In this document: piece by piece, positions 18,430 through 26,621 of the stretch
Layout: every line of letters begins with the position of its first letter
Position numbering within the stretch: position 1 is the stretch's first letter
Notes under the pieces: model-generated
What the model saw: only the letters and a program-made list of their open reading frames with translations
Database searches by the model: none
Told to the model about the DNA's origin: nothing
Position numbers and translations under genes: made by a program
Assembly: GCA_905182475.1 (NCBI GenBank)
Contig: CAJJBR010000056.1
Location: 48,233 to 112,232 of the forward strand
Direction: 5' to 3'
DNA from: Akkermansiaceae bacterium
GTDB taxonomy: Bacteria > Verrucomicrobiota > Verrucomicrobiia > Verrucomicrobiales > Akkermansiaceae
DNA: 64,000 nt

Positions 18430-20271
18430 CTACTCAACCGTAACGCTCTTTGCGAGGTTACGGGGTTGGTCGATTTCACATCCACGCAGCCTTGCAACGT
18501 GGTAGGAAAAGATTTGTAGGGCGACTACTGCGGGAATGGTCGCGACCAGTGGGTGAGCCTTCGGAATCGAGATGAAATCGTCCATCACTTCCTCGGCATT
18601 GGTATCACCCTCGGTGATGATTCCGAGAATCCTTGCACCACGTGCGCGGCATTCTTCTACGTTGCCAAGAGTCTTGTCCTTTGCCGGCCCTTCGCAAGCA
18701 ACAGCGATTACGGGAGTCCCCGGCTGCAGGAGTGCGATGGGGCCGTGTTTCAGCTCGGCAGCATGGTATCCCTCCGCATGGATGTAGGAAATTTCCTTCA
18801 GCTTCAGTGCACCCTCAAGGGCGACCGGATACATGGGACCGCGACCGATAAAGAACGCGTGTTCGTCTTTCACGTAGTTTTCCGCGATCTCCGCAATGAG
18901 GTCGTTTTTCGCGATCACGCGGTTGACCAGTTCCGGGATGGAGTCGATTTCGCGGGCGAGCTTGAGACCTTCTTCGCGGGAATAGCGGCGTCCCCTTCCG
19001 AGCTTGAGTGCCATCATGAGAAGCACACTGACCTGGCAAGTAAACGCCTTCGTGGATGCCACGGAAATTTCCGGCCCTGCGTGAAGATAGACGCCCCGCC
19101 CGGTTTCGCGCGCGATAGTGGAGCCGACAACGTTCACTAGGCTCATCACAAACGCGCCTTTCTGCTGCGCTTCTTTTACCGCAGCCAGCGTGTCAGCAGT
19201 TTCGCCGGACTGTGAGATAGCCACGACAAAATCCCTATTGCCAATGATGGGATTCCGGTAACGAAACTCAGCAGCTTGCTGAACTTCCGCATGAATATCG
19301 GCGAGATCCTCGAATGCATATTCGCCGACCATTGCCGCGTGTAGCGAGGTGCCGCAACCAACCATCACAACCCGGGAAAGCTCCGCGAGTTCACGTTGGG
19401 AAGCACTCATCCCTGCAAGCACTGAAGAGCCCAGCTGAAGATCCAGACGACCACGGATAGCATTGGCCAGAGCGTCCGGCTGCTCGTGGATTTCTTTCAT
19501 CATGAAATGCTCGTATCCACCCTTCTCTGCAACGGATGCATCCAGACCGAGTTCGGCGATTTCCCGGGTTACTGGAACGTTGTTCAGATCTCGGATATCG
19601 ACACTATCGGCAGTCACAGTGGCAATGTCGTCATCATCCAGATAGATCACGCGCTGGGTGTGCGCGACGATGGCCGAGGCGTCGGAAGCGATGATCGCCT
19701 CCCCGTCACCCACACCAATCACAATGGGACTACCCCGGCGTGCCGTAATAATTTTCCCAGGCTCGCGGGAGGAAATCACGGCGATGCCGAACGTGCCCTC
19801 GACCTGATGCAGAGCGTCGCAAACAGCCTGGAAGAGATCTCCCTTGTCGCAATCGCCGATCAGATGGGAAAGAACTTCGGTATCAGTTTCAGAAACAAAG
19901 TGATGTCCCTTGCCCTCTAGCCTGGCGCGAAGGGCGCGGTAGTTTTCAATGATCCCGTTGTGTACGAGTGCGATCTCACCAGTTTTGTCGAGATGGGGGT
20001 GGGCGTTGACTTCGGTCGGTGGGCCGTGGGTCGCCCAACGGGTGTGTGCGATGCCGGTGCCAACCCGTTTGAAAAGTTCTGGAGGCCAATTTATACTGGC
20101 TCGTTCGCTCAGGTTTGCGACTTTCCCGGAAGCCTTCGACACCAGCACCTTGTCTCCATCCAAGATGGCAAGCCCTGCCGAATCGTAACCACGGTATTCA
20201 AGCCGTTTCAAGCCACTAATCAATACGGATGGAGCATTCGCTTTCCCTAGATATCCTACTATTCCACACAT
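18430..20271 (-). CDS. glmS: Glutamine--fructose-6-phosphate aminotransferase (isomerizing)
   Basis: The 613-residue enzyme makes glucosamine-6-phosphate, the first step of UDP-GlcNAc synthesis. Cys2 of MCGIVGYLG is the glutaminase nucleophile after Met removal; GIAHTRWATHG and HNGIIENY complete that domain. Two SIS domains follow (VMVGCGTSLHAAMVGEY; FFIGRGPMYPVALEGALKLKEISY in part), and the C-terminus ends CEIDQPRNLAKSVTVE as in all GlmS. It is the last gene of a glmM-acetyltransferase-glmS run, 20 bp after the acetyltransferase. No glmS ribozyme core was recognised upstream. Confidence 0.98.
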   Translation of the reverse strand: MCGIVGYLGKANAPSVLISGLKRLEYRGYDSAGLAILDGDKVLVSKASGKVANLSERASINWPPELFKRVGTGIAHTRWATHGPPTEVNAHPHLDKTGEIALVHNGIIENYRALRARLEGKGHHFVSETDTEVLSHLIGDCDKGDLFQAVCDALHQVEGTFGIAVISSREPGKIITARRGSPIVIGVGDGEAIIASDASAIVAHTQRVIYLDDDDIATVTADSVDIRDLNNVPVTREIAELGLDASVAEKGGYEHFMMKEIHEQPDALANAIRGRLDLQLGSSVLAGMSASQRELAELSRVVMVGCGTSLHAAMVGEYAFEDLADIHAEVQQAAEFRYRNPIIGNRDFVVAISQSGETADTLAAVKEAQQKGAFVMSLVNVVGSTIARETGRGVYLHAGPEISVASTKAFTCQVSVLLMMALKLGRGRRYSREEGLKLAREIDSIPELVNRVIAKNDLIAEIAENYVKDEHAFFIGRGPMYPVALEGALKLKEISYIHAEGYHAAELKHGPIALLQPGTPVIAVACEGPAKDKTLGNVEECRARGARILGIITEGDTNAEEVMDDFISIPKAHPLVATIPAVVALQIFSYHVARLRGCEIDQPRNLAKSVTVE

Positions 20272-20291
20272 ATTTTCAGTTATTTAAAATT

Positions 20292-20993
20292 TTATTCCAC
20301 CGGACGCAAGTCCGCTTGCACGACATCGCCGGGACGCGTGCTCATATTTGGCCAGATTTTCCGACCGGGGTAGATCATGGTGCCGATTCCGGTATGCACG
20401 CCGTCGCCGACGATCACACCGAGCTTACGACGGCCGGTATCGACGAGACCTGATTCCGTCATCGAACGTTGGTTCAAGCCATCGTGGCGAAGATTTGAAA
20501 CGTTCGTTCCGGCTCCGAAGTTCACTTTTTCACCGAGAATCGAATCTCCGACGTAAGAGAGATGACCGACATTAGTTCCATCGAGAATGATCGAATTCTT
20601 GATCTCCACGGATTGCCCGATGTGGCAGCCGCTCCCAATACTGGTGTTGCCACGGATATAGCAGTTCGGGCCGATCTTGCAGTTTTCCCCGATCACGACG
20701 TTTCCTTCGATAAATACACCCGGAAGTATTCTAGATCCTTTACCAAGGGCAAGGCGACCCTCTACCACTGCCAATGGGTGGATTTCACCTAATATTTCAT
20801 CCTCTGACATCTCACCTACGATTTTTTCGTTTATAGCGAGTAGATCCCAAGGATAGCGGCAAGAGTGAATTAGATCTGCAAGCGTCTCGTCAGCGCATTT
20901 CAACCACCCGCCCAAGGTTCTGTTTGCTACAGGAAAATCCTCCATCCGCCGAGTTAGCGTGAGTGGCCAGCCATCTTGCAAGTTGCCGCTCAT
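20292..20993 (-). CDS. Stand-alone hexapeptide-repeat acetyltransferase, probably for glucosamine-1-phosphate
   Basis: The 233-residue protein is almost wholly a left-handed beta-helix (VVIGENCKIGPNCYIRGNTSIGSGCHIG region, residues about 85-200, quoted in part as VVIGENCKIGPNCYIR). NFGAGTNVSNLRHD and KLGVIVGDGVHTGIG with YPGRKI resemble the acetyltransferase half of GlmU-like sugar-phosphate transferases, above all the archaeal type. No nucleotidyltransferase domain is attached. It overlaps glmM by 4 bp and precedes glmS, so it probably acetylates glucosamine-1-phosphate in the UDP-GlcNAc pathway. That assignment comes from context and motif, not from a diagnostic residue. Confidence 0.75.
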   Translation of the reverse strand: MSGNLQDGWPLTLTRRMEDFPVANRTLGGWLKCADETLADLIHSCRYPWDLLAINEKIVGEMSEDEILGEIHPLAVVEGRLALGKGSRILPGVFIEGNVVIGENCKIGPNCYIRGNTSIGSGCHIGQSVEIKNSIILDGTNVGHLSYVGDSILGEKVNFGAGTNVSNLRHDGLNQRSMTESGLVDTGRRKLGVIVGDGVHTGIGTMIYPGRKIWPNMSTRPGDVVQADLRPVE

Positions 20994-22324
20994 CCGATTT
21001 CCTCCCGGATCACTTCCTCAAATTTCCCAACCCATCGCTCGACCTCCGCGGCATGCTTGTGCTCCACGAGTATCCGTATTTTGTTCTCCGTTCCGGAATA
21101 GCGGATGAGCTGCCTGCCATCACCACCGAATTCGCGCTCAGCCTCGGCGATCAGCGCCTGAAGTTTCGGCAGTCCATCCAAAGGAGGTTTTTCCGGAATA
21201 TATAGATTCCGGAGCTCGCTCGGATACTCGTCCATGACCGAGGCTAGTTCCGCCAGGGATTTTCCGGTTCGAAGAACCATCCTGCAGATCTGGAGGGCGC
21301 TCAGAATCCCGTCCCCTGTCGTCGTATAATCCGCAAAAATTAAATGTCCGGAATTTTCTCCACCGAAAGCAATTCCATCCGCCCTCATTCGCTCGAGCAC
21401 CATTCTATCGCCAACCCCCACCCTGATGACCCGGACACCCTCTTTCCGCATAGCTTCGTCCAGCCCTAAATTGCTCATCACGGTCGCTACGATGGCATCA
21501 CCAGGCAGTTTCCCATCCTGTTTCAGTCCGAGTGCGCACATGGCCAGAACCCGGTCACCGCTGACCACATCGCCACCCGAAGTCGTGAAGATCACCCGGT
21601 CGGCATCGCCGTCGAGCGACACCCCGAAATCGGCTCCGTTCTCTTTTACCAGTTGCCCCGCTCGATCCGCATGCAGCGCCCCGCATCCCTCATTGATGTT
21701 CCGCCCGTTAGGGGAAACGGCCATCTCGATGACCTCTGCACCCAGTTCCCGGAAAATTCTCGGTGAAACAGCGAAACCGGCTCCGTTTCCAGCATCGAGA
21801 ACGAGTTTCAGGCCGGAAAGGCTCATACATCCAATACTGGACTTCGCACGCTCGACATACGTTTCGATTCCCTCTGGAAAATCGCTGGAACTACCGCCGT
21901 TCAAAGTTATCCCGGGCGTATCATCTGCCAGCAAAAGCCCCTCGATTTCCTCTTCCATCCCGTCGGGCAGTTTGAATCCATCGCCGCCAAAAATCTTCAT
22001 TCCGTTGTCCTCGAACGGGTTGTGGGATGCAGTAATCATTACCGCGGCAGTAGCACCCAGGTGCTTCACGAGTACGGCCAACGCCGGAGTCGGCACCACA
22101 CCCAGCTTCACTACCTCAGCACCGACACCAAGCAGACCTGCCTCCAAAGCGTTTTCCAAATCAGCACCCGACTCGCGGGTGTCCCGCCCGATCAGAACTT
22201 TCACCGACTCTTCACCACCCATCATTGCAACGACTGCGGCACCAAGCCGCGTTGCCATTTCAGTGGTCACGGGATATTCATACGCCCTTCCCCTAATCCC
22301 GTCCGTTCCAAACAATTTTCCCAT
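20990..22324 (-). CDS. glmM: Phosphoglucosamine mutase
   Basis: The 444-residue alpha-D-phosphohexomutase interconverts glucosamine-6-phosphate and glucosamine-1-phosphate. It has KLFGTDGIRG at the start, the active-site phosphoserine Ser100 in ITASHNPFEDNGMK, the Mg2+ loop DGDADR, the sugar-recognition GGENSGH, and RYSGTENKIRILVE for phosphate binding. The GxxSGH form and length favour GlmM over phosphomannomutase, as does the downstream pairing with the acetyltransferase (4-bp overlap) and glmS. Confidence 0.96.
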   Translation of the reverse strand: MGKLFGTDGIRGRAYEYPVTTEMATRLGAAVVAMMGGEESVKVLIGRDTRESGADLENALEAGLLGVGAEVVKLGVVPTPALAVLVKHLGATAAVMITASHNPFEDNGMKIFGGDGFKLPDGMEEEIEGLLLADDTPGITLNGGSSSDFPEGIETYVERAKSSIGCMSLSGLKLVLDAGNGAGFAVSPRIFRELGAEVIEMAVSPNGRNINEGCGALHADRAGQLVKENGADFGVSLDGDADRVIFTTSGGDVVSGDRVLAMCALGLKQDGKLPGDAIVATVMSNLGLDEAMRKEGVRVIRVGVGDRMVLERMRADGIAFGGENSGHLIFADYTTTGDGILSALQICRMVLRTGKSLAELASVMDEYPSELRNLYIPEKPPLDGLPKLQALIAEAEREFGGDGRQLIRYSGTENKIRILVEHKHAAEVERWVGKFEEVIREEIG

Positions 22325-22498
22325 TTTTTTTCAGTTTGCTGCAGACACCAAACCTTTTCAATTTTATTTGAACAAACAAGACTGAATCTCCATAAATTGC
22401 GCACCGACAGGCTTCTTCTCCCACTTTCGTTTGGATCAGGATATTTCTTATCTCGCCAAGACCCCACCTTACATTCTAAAAAACACCACCCAGTTGTA

Positions 22499-23533
22499 AT
22501 GAGTAACGATTCACCCTCGCCAGATTCGAATTTACCTAAAAAATCTTCCTCCGTCGGTAAATCACGGATCGAGGGCACCGAACTCGATCTCTGGGACTTC
22601 GACTCAGAGGAAGAAGAACCCCCGAATTCTCCCAAACCCAATAAAAAGGCCGAACCGTCAACAATCCCATCACGACGCGTCACCGAATCCCCCATCCAGT
22701 CCAAGAAACCAACTGAACGTCACATCGATCCGCCTAATGTATCGGAGGATGAGCCACCTACATCTGCTCCAGCCAAGAAAAAGACCGCAGCTAAGAAAAC
22801 CGCAACTAAGCAAGTATCTGCATCAAAGCCGGATCCCGACCAAGTTCCTACTTCTGAAGAAAAACAGGATTCGCCAACAGAGGCAGCCCCGGAAACAAAA
22901 CCCAAGAAGACAAAGGCTGCCGGAGATGATGAGTCCAATTCCAATTCACCTGCACCGGAACACATTCCAAACGACTCGCCTAACTCATGGAAATCGATCA
23001 TTGCGACACTTTCAAAAGCTGAGAAAATCGGAATCTCCGCACTGGTAGTAATTCTGGTGCTAGGTGCCACCCTTTCCATCCTTCATTTTTCCAACAAGGT
23101 TCCAACCCGATCCATTCTCGGTGAAAATCTCGATCTTCCGGTTGAAGGAAAACTGGTAAAGGTTACGGAGCTCAGCACTTACTGGCGTAAGCCGATCACC
23201 ACTGGAGGTGATACGGAGGTTGTCCGCCGCGGAACAAAACTGATTCCTGTGCTAAAAATCAGTGCTGAGGCGAAATCGGCAGCGATCCGTGTTCTGTTCC
23301 GAAACGAAGACGGCTCGGTCATCGGCGACCCAATTAATCGCACTATCAAAGGGAAATCCGAGTTCCGGATTCCAGCAACCGCAGGTTTTGACGATATTGG
23401 AATGCATGCGGCATACCGCACGGGAGAAAGCCCCCCTTGGATTATCCAGATCCTCGAAGCAAGCGAAAGCGGCCTTTCCATCGAAAAATTCAAACTGGTT
23501 CTTGAAACGGAAATCTCTACCGATATTCACTAA
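22499..23533 (+). CDS. Single-pass membrane protein with long disordered N-terminus
   Basis: From the ATG at 22499 (MSNDSPSPDSNLPKKSSS) the protein is 344 residues. Residues 1-165 are rich in Pro, Ser, Glu and Lys, with Lys-Ala stretches (PAKKKTAAKKTATK), and are probably disordered and cytoplasmic. A transmembrane helix lies at about 177-197 (IGISALVVILVLGATLSIL). A C-terminal extracytoplasmic domain of about 145 residues follows (SILGENLDLPVEGKLVKVTE, then AAIRVLFRNEDGSVIGDP), which has a beta-sandwich-like pattern. I do not recognise it. It precedes hemQ by 31 bp and may share its transcript. The ORF extends upstream to 22022 over glmM, which is not credible as coding. Confidence 0.7.
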   Translation: MSNDSPSPDSNLPKKSSSVGKSRIEGTELDLWDFDSEEEEPPNSPKPNKKAEPSTIPSRRVTESPIQSKKPTERHIDPPNVSEDEPPTSAPAKKKTAAKKTATKQVSASKPDPDQVPTSEEKQDSPTEAAPETKPKKTKAAGDDESNSNSPAPEHIPNDSPNSWKSIIATLSKAEKIGISALVVILVLGATLSILHFSNKVPTRSILGENLDLPVEGKLVKVTELSTYWRKPITTGGDTEVVRRGTKLIPVLKISAEAKSAAIRVLFRNEDGSVIGDPINRTIKGKSEFRIPATAGFDDIGMHAAYRTGESPPWIIQILEASESGLSIEKFKLVLETEISTDIH

Positions 23534-23564
23534 CTTCCACTCACACAATATACTTCATAAAAAC

Positions 23565-24377
23565 ATGGATCCATTGACTCTCAAAGAAGGCTGGCACGTC
23601 CTCCATCTCTTTTACCACATCGATCACTCCCAGTGGTCACTCCTTACCGAAGAAGAACAACGCCAGGCAAAGATCAGGTTTACCGAACTCGTCCAAGAGA
23701 TCCGCGCAACAGCGGACACCCAGTTACTTACCTTCTCCATCGTCTCCCCAAAGGCGGATCTCGGATTCATGCTCCTGACACCGGATCTTCATGTTGCGAA
23801 CTCTTTCGAGAAACAGCTCACCCTCTCACTCGGCCCGGAAATCCTCACCCCTTCCTATTCCTACTATTCCCTCACTGAGCCGTCGGAATACACGACAACC
23901 CGAGAGCAATACACCGCTGAAACTTTGATCGGTGAAAAAAGACTCAAAGAAGGAACCGAAGAATTCGAAGTCGCTCTTAAAGAGTTCGACGACAGGATGA
24001 CCCACTACCGCTCCTACCGTGTGTATCCCCAGCTTCCGGATTGGCCTATCGTGTGTTTCTACCCGATGACCAAGCGGCGTTCAGGATCCGACAACTGGTA
24101 TTCCCTCGACTACGAAGCACGCCGCACCCTCATGGCAGGCCACGCGCGTGTCGGTCGCACCTACTCGGGCAGAATTCTACAACTCATCACCGGATCGACT
24201 GGTCTGGACGAGCACGAATGGGGCGTCACCCTGCTTGCCAAGGACATCGCAGAAATTAAGGCCATCATTTACGAAATGCGTTTCGACGAGGTCTCTGCAC
24301 GCTACTCGGAATTTGGAGATTTCTACATCTGCCTCCAGCTCCCGTTGGCGGAACTATTCGAGCGGGTCTGCCTTTGA
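23565..24377 (+). CDS. hemQ: Coproheme decarboxylase / chlorite dismutase-family protein
   Basis: The 270-residue protein (start ATG 23565) belongs to the chlorite dismutase fold. It has YPMTKRR, the strongly conserved peptide of coproheme decarboxylases, and NWYSLDYEARRTLMAGHARVGRTY (in part), where His193 is the proximal haem ligand, then GLDEHEWGVTL. This enzyme converts coproheme to haem b in the last step of the coproporphyrin-dependent pathway. The chlorite-degrading distal Arg context is not seen, so haem synthesis is the preferred role. No other haem gene is adjacent. Confidence 0.9.
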   Translation: MDPLTLKEGWHVLHLFYHIDHSQWSLLTEEEQRQAKIRFTELVQEIRATADTQLLTFSIVSPKADLGFMLLTPDLHVANSFEKQLTLSLGPEILTPSYSYYSLTEPSEYTTTREQYTAETLIGEKRLKEGTEEFEVALKEFDDRMTHYRSYRVYPQLPDWPIVCFYPMTKRRSGSDNWYSLDYEARRTLMAGHARVGRTYSGRILQLITGSTGLDEHEWGVTLLAKDIAEIKAIIYEMRFDEVSARYSEFGDFYICLQLPLAELFERVCL

Positions 24378-24386
24378 TTCCTGGGA

Positions 24387-24791
24387 TCAGACGACCTGCT
24401 TAACAAGCAGAATGGCAAAAACGATCTTACAGCCAATATGGATCGCCTGATCCATATTGAAGCTAATCCTTTCCTCACAGCGGACGAAATCCGTGATCCA
24501 ATGGATCACGAGCTCAATGATTGTAACCGCAAGGGAGCCGGTGATAATCCAGACAATACCAGCCTGAATGAGGGAATGGGCAGTAAGCGCGTGAAGCCAA
24601 AGTCCTTGGGGCACTGTCGAACCCCCAAAGAAGATACTGGAATCCGTATTGCGGTTTTTACAAGATGAGAGAAACGCCCCTTGTAGGGGATAATCACCCA
24701 GCGTGTGCCCCATGATCATGGCAAGGGAAAGAAGAAAAAAACCTTCGAATCCTCCCGTTTCAACCAGGCCTTGTGCAAATTCAGACAACAT
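24387..24791 (-). CDS. DUF3307 family membrane protein
   Basis: The 134-residue protein has about four hydrophobic helices. The DUF3307 features are GHTLGDYPLQGAFLS near residue 28, LHALTAHSLIQAGIVWIITGS, and a C-terminal ELVIHWITDFVRCEERISFNMDQAIHIGCK (quoted as ELVIHWITDFVRCE and DQAIHIGCK). The paired His and Asp residues of the family are kept. The function of the family is unknown. It is convergent with hemQ (9 bp apart) and lies 24 bp downstream of the frameshifted cyclic-nucleotide-binding gene. Confidence 0.82.
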   Translation of the reverse strand: MLSEFAQGLVETGGFEGFFLLSLAMIMGHTLGDYPLQGAFLSSCKNRNTDSSIFFGGSTVPQGLWLHALTAHSLIQAGIVWIITGSLAVTIIELVIHWITDFVRCEERISFNMDQAIHIGCKIVFAILLVKQVV

Positions 24792-24815
24792 TCGGTTGCG
24801 TTCCTCAAATTTGAA

Positions 24816-25294
24816 TTACCAGAACTTCCCAAGAATATCGGAGCTCTCGCTATCCGCAATCTTGTTGTTCATGTGACGAATACGGCGGCACATTACGATG
24901 AGAATTCCTTCTATCAAAGCGGCACCGGCAGCAGGATACGCTTTCACGAAATCATCGATATCTTGGCGATTCGCTTTCCATACTTGGCTGAATTCCTGCG
25001 AGACGACGGTCGCACTTGCGGCAGCTGGATCGAAGACGTTCACTTCCCCCAAAGTTTCACCTTGCTCCACCCGTGCCATCAGCTTCGTCCTTCCTTCCAC
25101 CTCGATAGTGACATGAAGGAGCCCTAAATGACGAGGTAAAGAGACTCCTGTTCCTGTCCATATTCGATGATTTTCTGTCCGACTTGAACGGGCAAAAATT
25201 CCCCGTAGTCACTCAGCAAGGCACGGTCTTCGGCTTCCATACCTGCTACAATACCAACCGCAGGTAATTCAGGTCGCGTCAATTCATTGCTCAA
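24816..25294 (-). pseudogene. Cyclic nucleotide-binding (CAP_ED) domain protein with one apparent frameshift
   Basis: Reading the minus strand, an upstream frame gives ELPAVGIVAGMEAEDRALL, LLSDYGEFLPVQVGQKIIEY and ESLYLVI, then a TAG at 25126-25124. In the next frame the domain continues as GLLHVTIEVEGRTKLMARV, GETLGEVNVFDPAAASATV and ends at 24816. Restoring one base at the TAG (for example a Ser codon in place of TAG) joins the two halves into an ordinary cNMP-binding domain, so a single-base deletion near 25125 explains both the stop and the shift. The start is unclear; TTG at 25294 is the best candidate. It may be a real pseudogene or a sequencing error. Confidence 0.8.
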
Positions 25295-25399
25295 TTCCGG
25301 TAAAATGAACGAATCATCGCGACTCGGGAAATCAAAAAATAAAGTAACCAGATTCCCAAAATACCATCCAAAAATTCTTCCCGTTCCCCGTCACTCCCG

Positions 25400-25542
25400 C
25401 AGTGTATATCTGTCATCACGAAACCGACCCCGCCTCCACCGAGCTCCCCGCCGGAATCCACACCATCGTCTTCCGCGCCGAAAACGTAACCAAACCCCTC
25501 CCCATCCAATCCAACACCGGCACCTTCCTACCGGAGTGGTAA
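25400..25542 (+). pseudogene. C-terminal remnant of an unidentified protein
   Basis: The frame ending at the TAA 25540-25542 reads AVYICHHETDPASTELPAG, IHTIVFRAENVTKPLPIQ and SNTGTFLPEW, which looks like a natural C-terminus with strong third-position GC bias. No start codon is found and the frame has no support further upstream. I cannot name the parent family. It lies between the frameshifted CAP_ED gene and rnpB and is probably the stub of a deleted gene. Coding by chance is possible. Confidence 0.4.
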
Positions 25543-25591
25543 CCAGAGGTTTCGGATTCAAGATTTAGAATTTCGGATTTTAAAAAAAGGG

Positions 25592-25990
25592 GTGCCGCCC
25601 CCCTGTAAGCCGGATTCTGTCCACCCCAGTTTTACCCGGAGCTGGACGGTCATTTCTCTCAACCCGGCTTGCGCCGGGCGCCCCGCTTGCGCGGAGTGCG
25701 ACTAATACCCGGGAGTTTGACGGGCGAGCAGCCCTTTCCCTGTTATGTCTTGCACCACCCGGGGTTTTCATTGCCGCTCCGGTTACCCTCGGCGCGGTGG
25801 GCTCTTACCCCACCATTTCAACCTTACCTGTGCCCTCGCGAGCCATCGGCGGTATTCTTTCTGCTGCACTTTCCATTCGCGTTCCTTTCGGTTCACGTCC
25901 CCTGCTTTCACAAGGCGGGTTGCCCTACGGTGTCCGGACTTTCCTCAATGGGAGCTTGCGCCCCATTGCGACCGCCCGGGAGACGGCGCG
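25592..25990 (-). ncRNA. rnpB: RNase P RNA, bacterial type A
   Basis: On the minus strand the RNA begins near 25990 with GCCGTCTCCC, which pairs with GGGGGGCGGC at the 3' end (25603-25594) to make helix P1. The universally conserved GAGGAAAGTCCGGAC lies shortly after the 5' end and GGACAGAATCCGGCTTA just before the 3' end. ACCCGCC-like and GAAAGCAGGGG parts of the core are also seen. The size of about 399 nt suits type A. A TTTTTTT run follows the P1 helix directly and can terminate transcription. RNase P RNA removes 5' leaders from tRNA precursors. Confidence 0.97.
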
Positions 25991-26062
25991 GGAGTAAACA
26001 CTGAAAAATCGGAAAGCGGAAAGCTAAAAAGTAAGGGAGGCGCCTTTCGTGCACCCTCGACC

Positions 26063-26569
26063 TCACCCCACCACGAACACATCGAGGAAAAACCAAGCGA
26101 CCATGATTGCACCGACGGCGATTTTGAAACCCATCCCCGCAAGGGTTCCGACAACGCTCCCGACACCGGAAACTGCGGATTGGCGGGGTTTCTTTTTCGC
26201 AAAAAGCATTTCAAAACCAAACGCCCCGGCGAGGGGTCCGACGAGCAGACCGATGGGGAAGAAAAACAATCCCACAATGCCACCCACGAGCGCACCAACC
26301 GCACCCCATTTGCTACCGTCAAACCATTTTGCACCCAGCGAACCGCTCACAATTTCAAAGACTTGGGAAACAACCATCAGGACGGCGAGTATCACGAAAC
26401 CCCACCATGCGATCCCGGCGTCAGCTCCTTTCATTAAGCGGTAGGCGATTGCTCCGATTAGGATGAGCAAATGCCCGGGAAGCACGGGAACAACGCAGCC
26501 CACCAGCCCAGCGAGGAGAAGCCCAGCGGTGACAATCCATATCCCGCCCCCTTGTAATATGTCACTCAC
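26063..26569 (-). CDS. DUF456 family membrane protein
   Basis: The 168-residue protein has about four to five hydrophobic segments rich in Gly. The DUF456 pattern shows in GCVVPVLPGHLLILIGAIAY, followed by EIVSGSLGAKWFDGSKWGAVGALVGGIVGLFF (given as SLGAKWFDGSKWGAVGALVG) and the FPIGLLVGPLAGAFGFEML glycine-rich helix. The role of the family is unknown. It starts 50 bp before the TPR gene's end and lies just upstream of rnpB in the same orientation. Confidence 0.85.
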   Translation of the reverse strand: MSDILQGGGIWIVTAGLLLAGLVGCVVPVLPGHLLILIGAIAYRLMKGADAGIAWWGFVILAVLMVVSQVFEIVSGSLGAKWFDGSKWGAVGALVGGIVGLFFFPIGLLVGPLAGAFGFEMLFAKKKPRQSAVSGVGSVVGTLAGMGFKIAVGAIMVAWFFLDVFVVG

Positions 26570-26621
26570 GGCGTAAAACTACCCCTTCCTGAAGAACTGC
26601 CCACCGAAAACAAACCTACGA

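Noticed and set aside
20272..20291. glmS ribozyme upstream of glmS
   Set aside because: The gap is only 20 bp and the upstream gene is coding; no ribozyme core is present.
22022..22498. N-terminal extension of the disordered membrane protein
   Set aside because: It runs antisense through glmM and has no coding character; the ATG at 22499 is used.
25745..26437. 230-codon ORF on the plus strand
   Set aside because: It lies largely opposite rnpB and then opposite the DUF456 gene; ORFs antisense to RNase P RNA are a known artefact.
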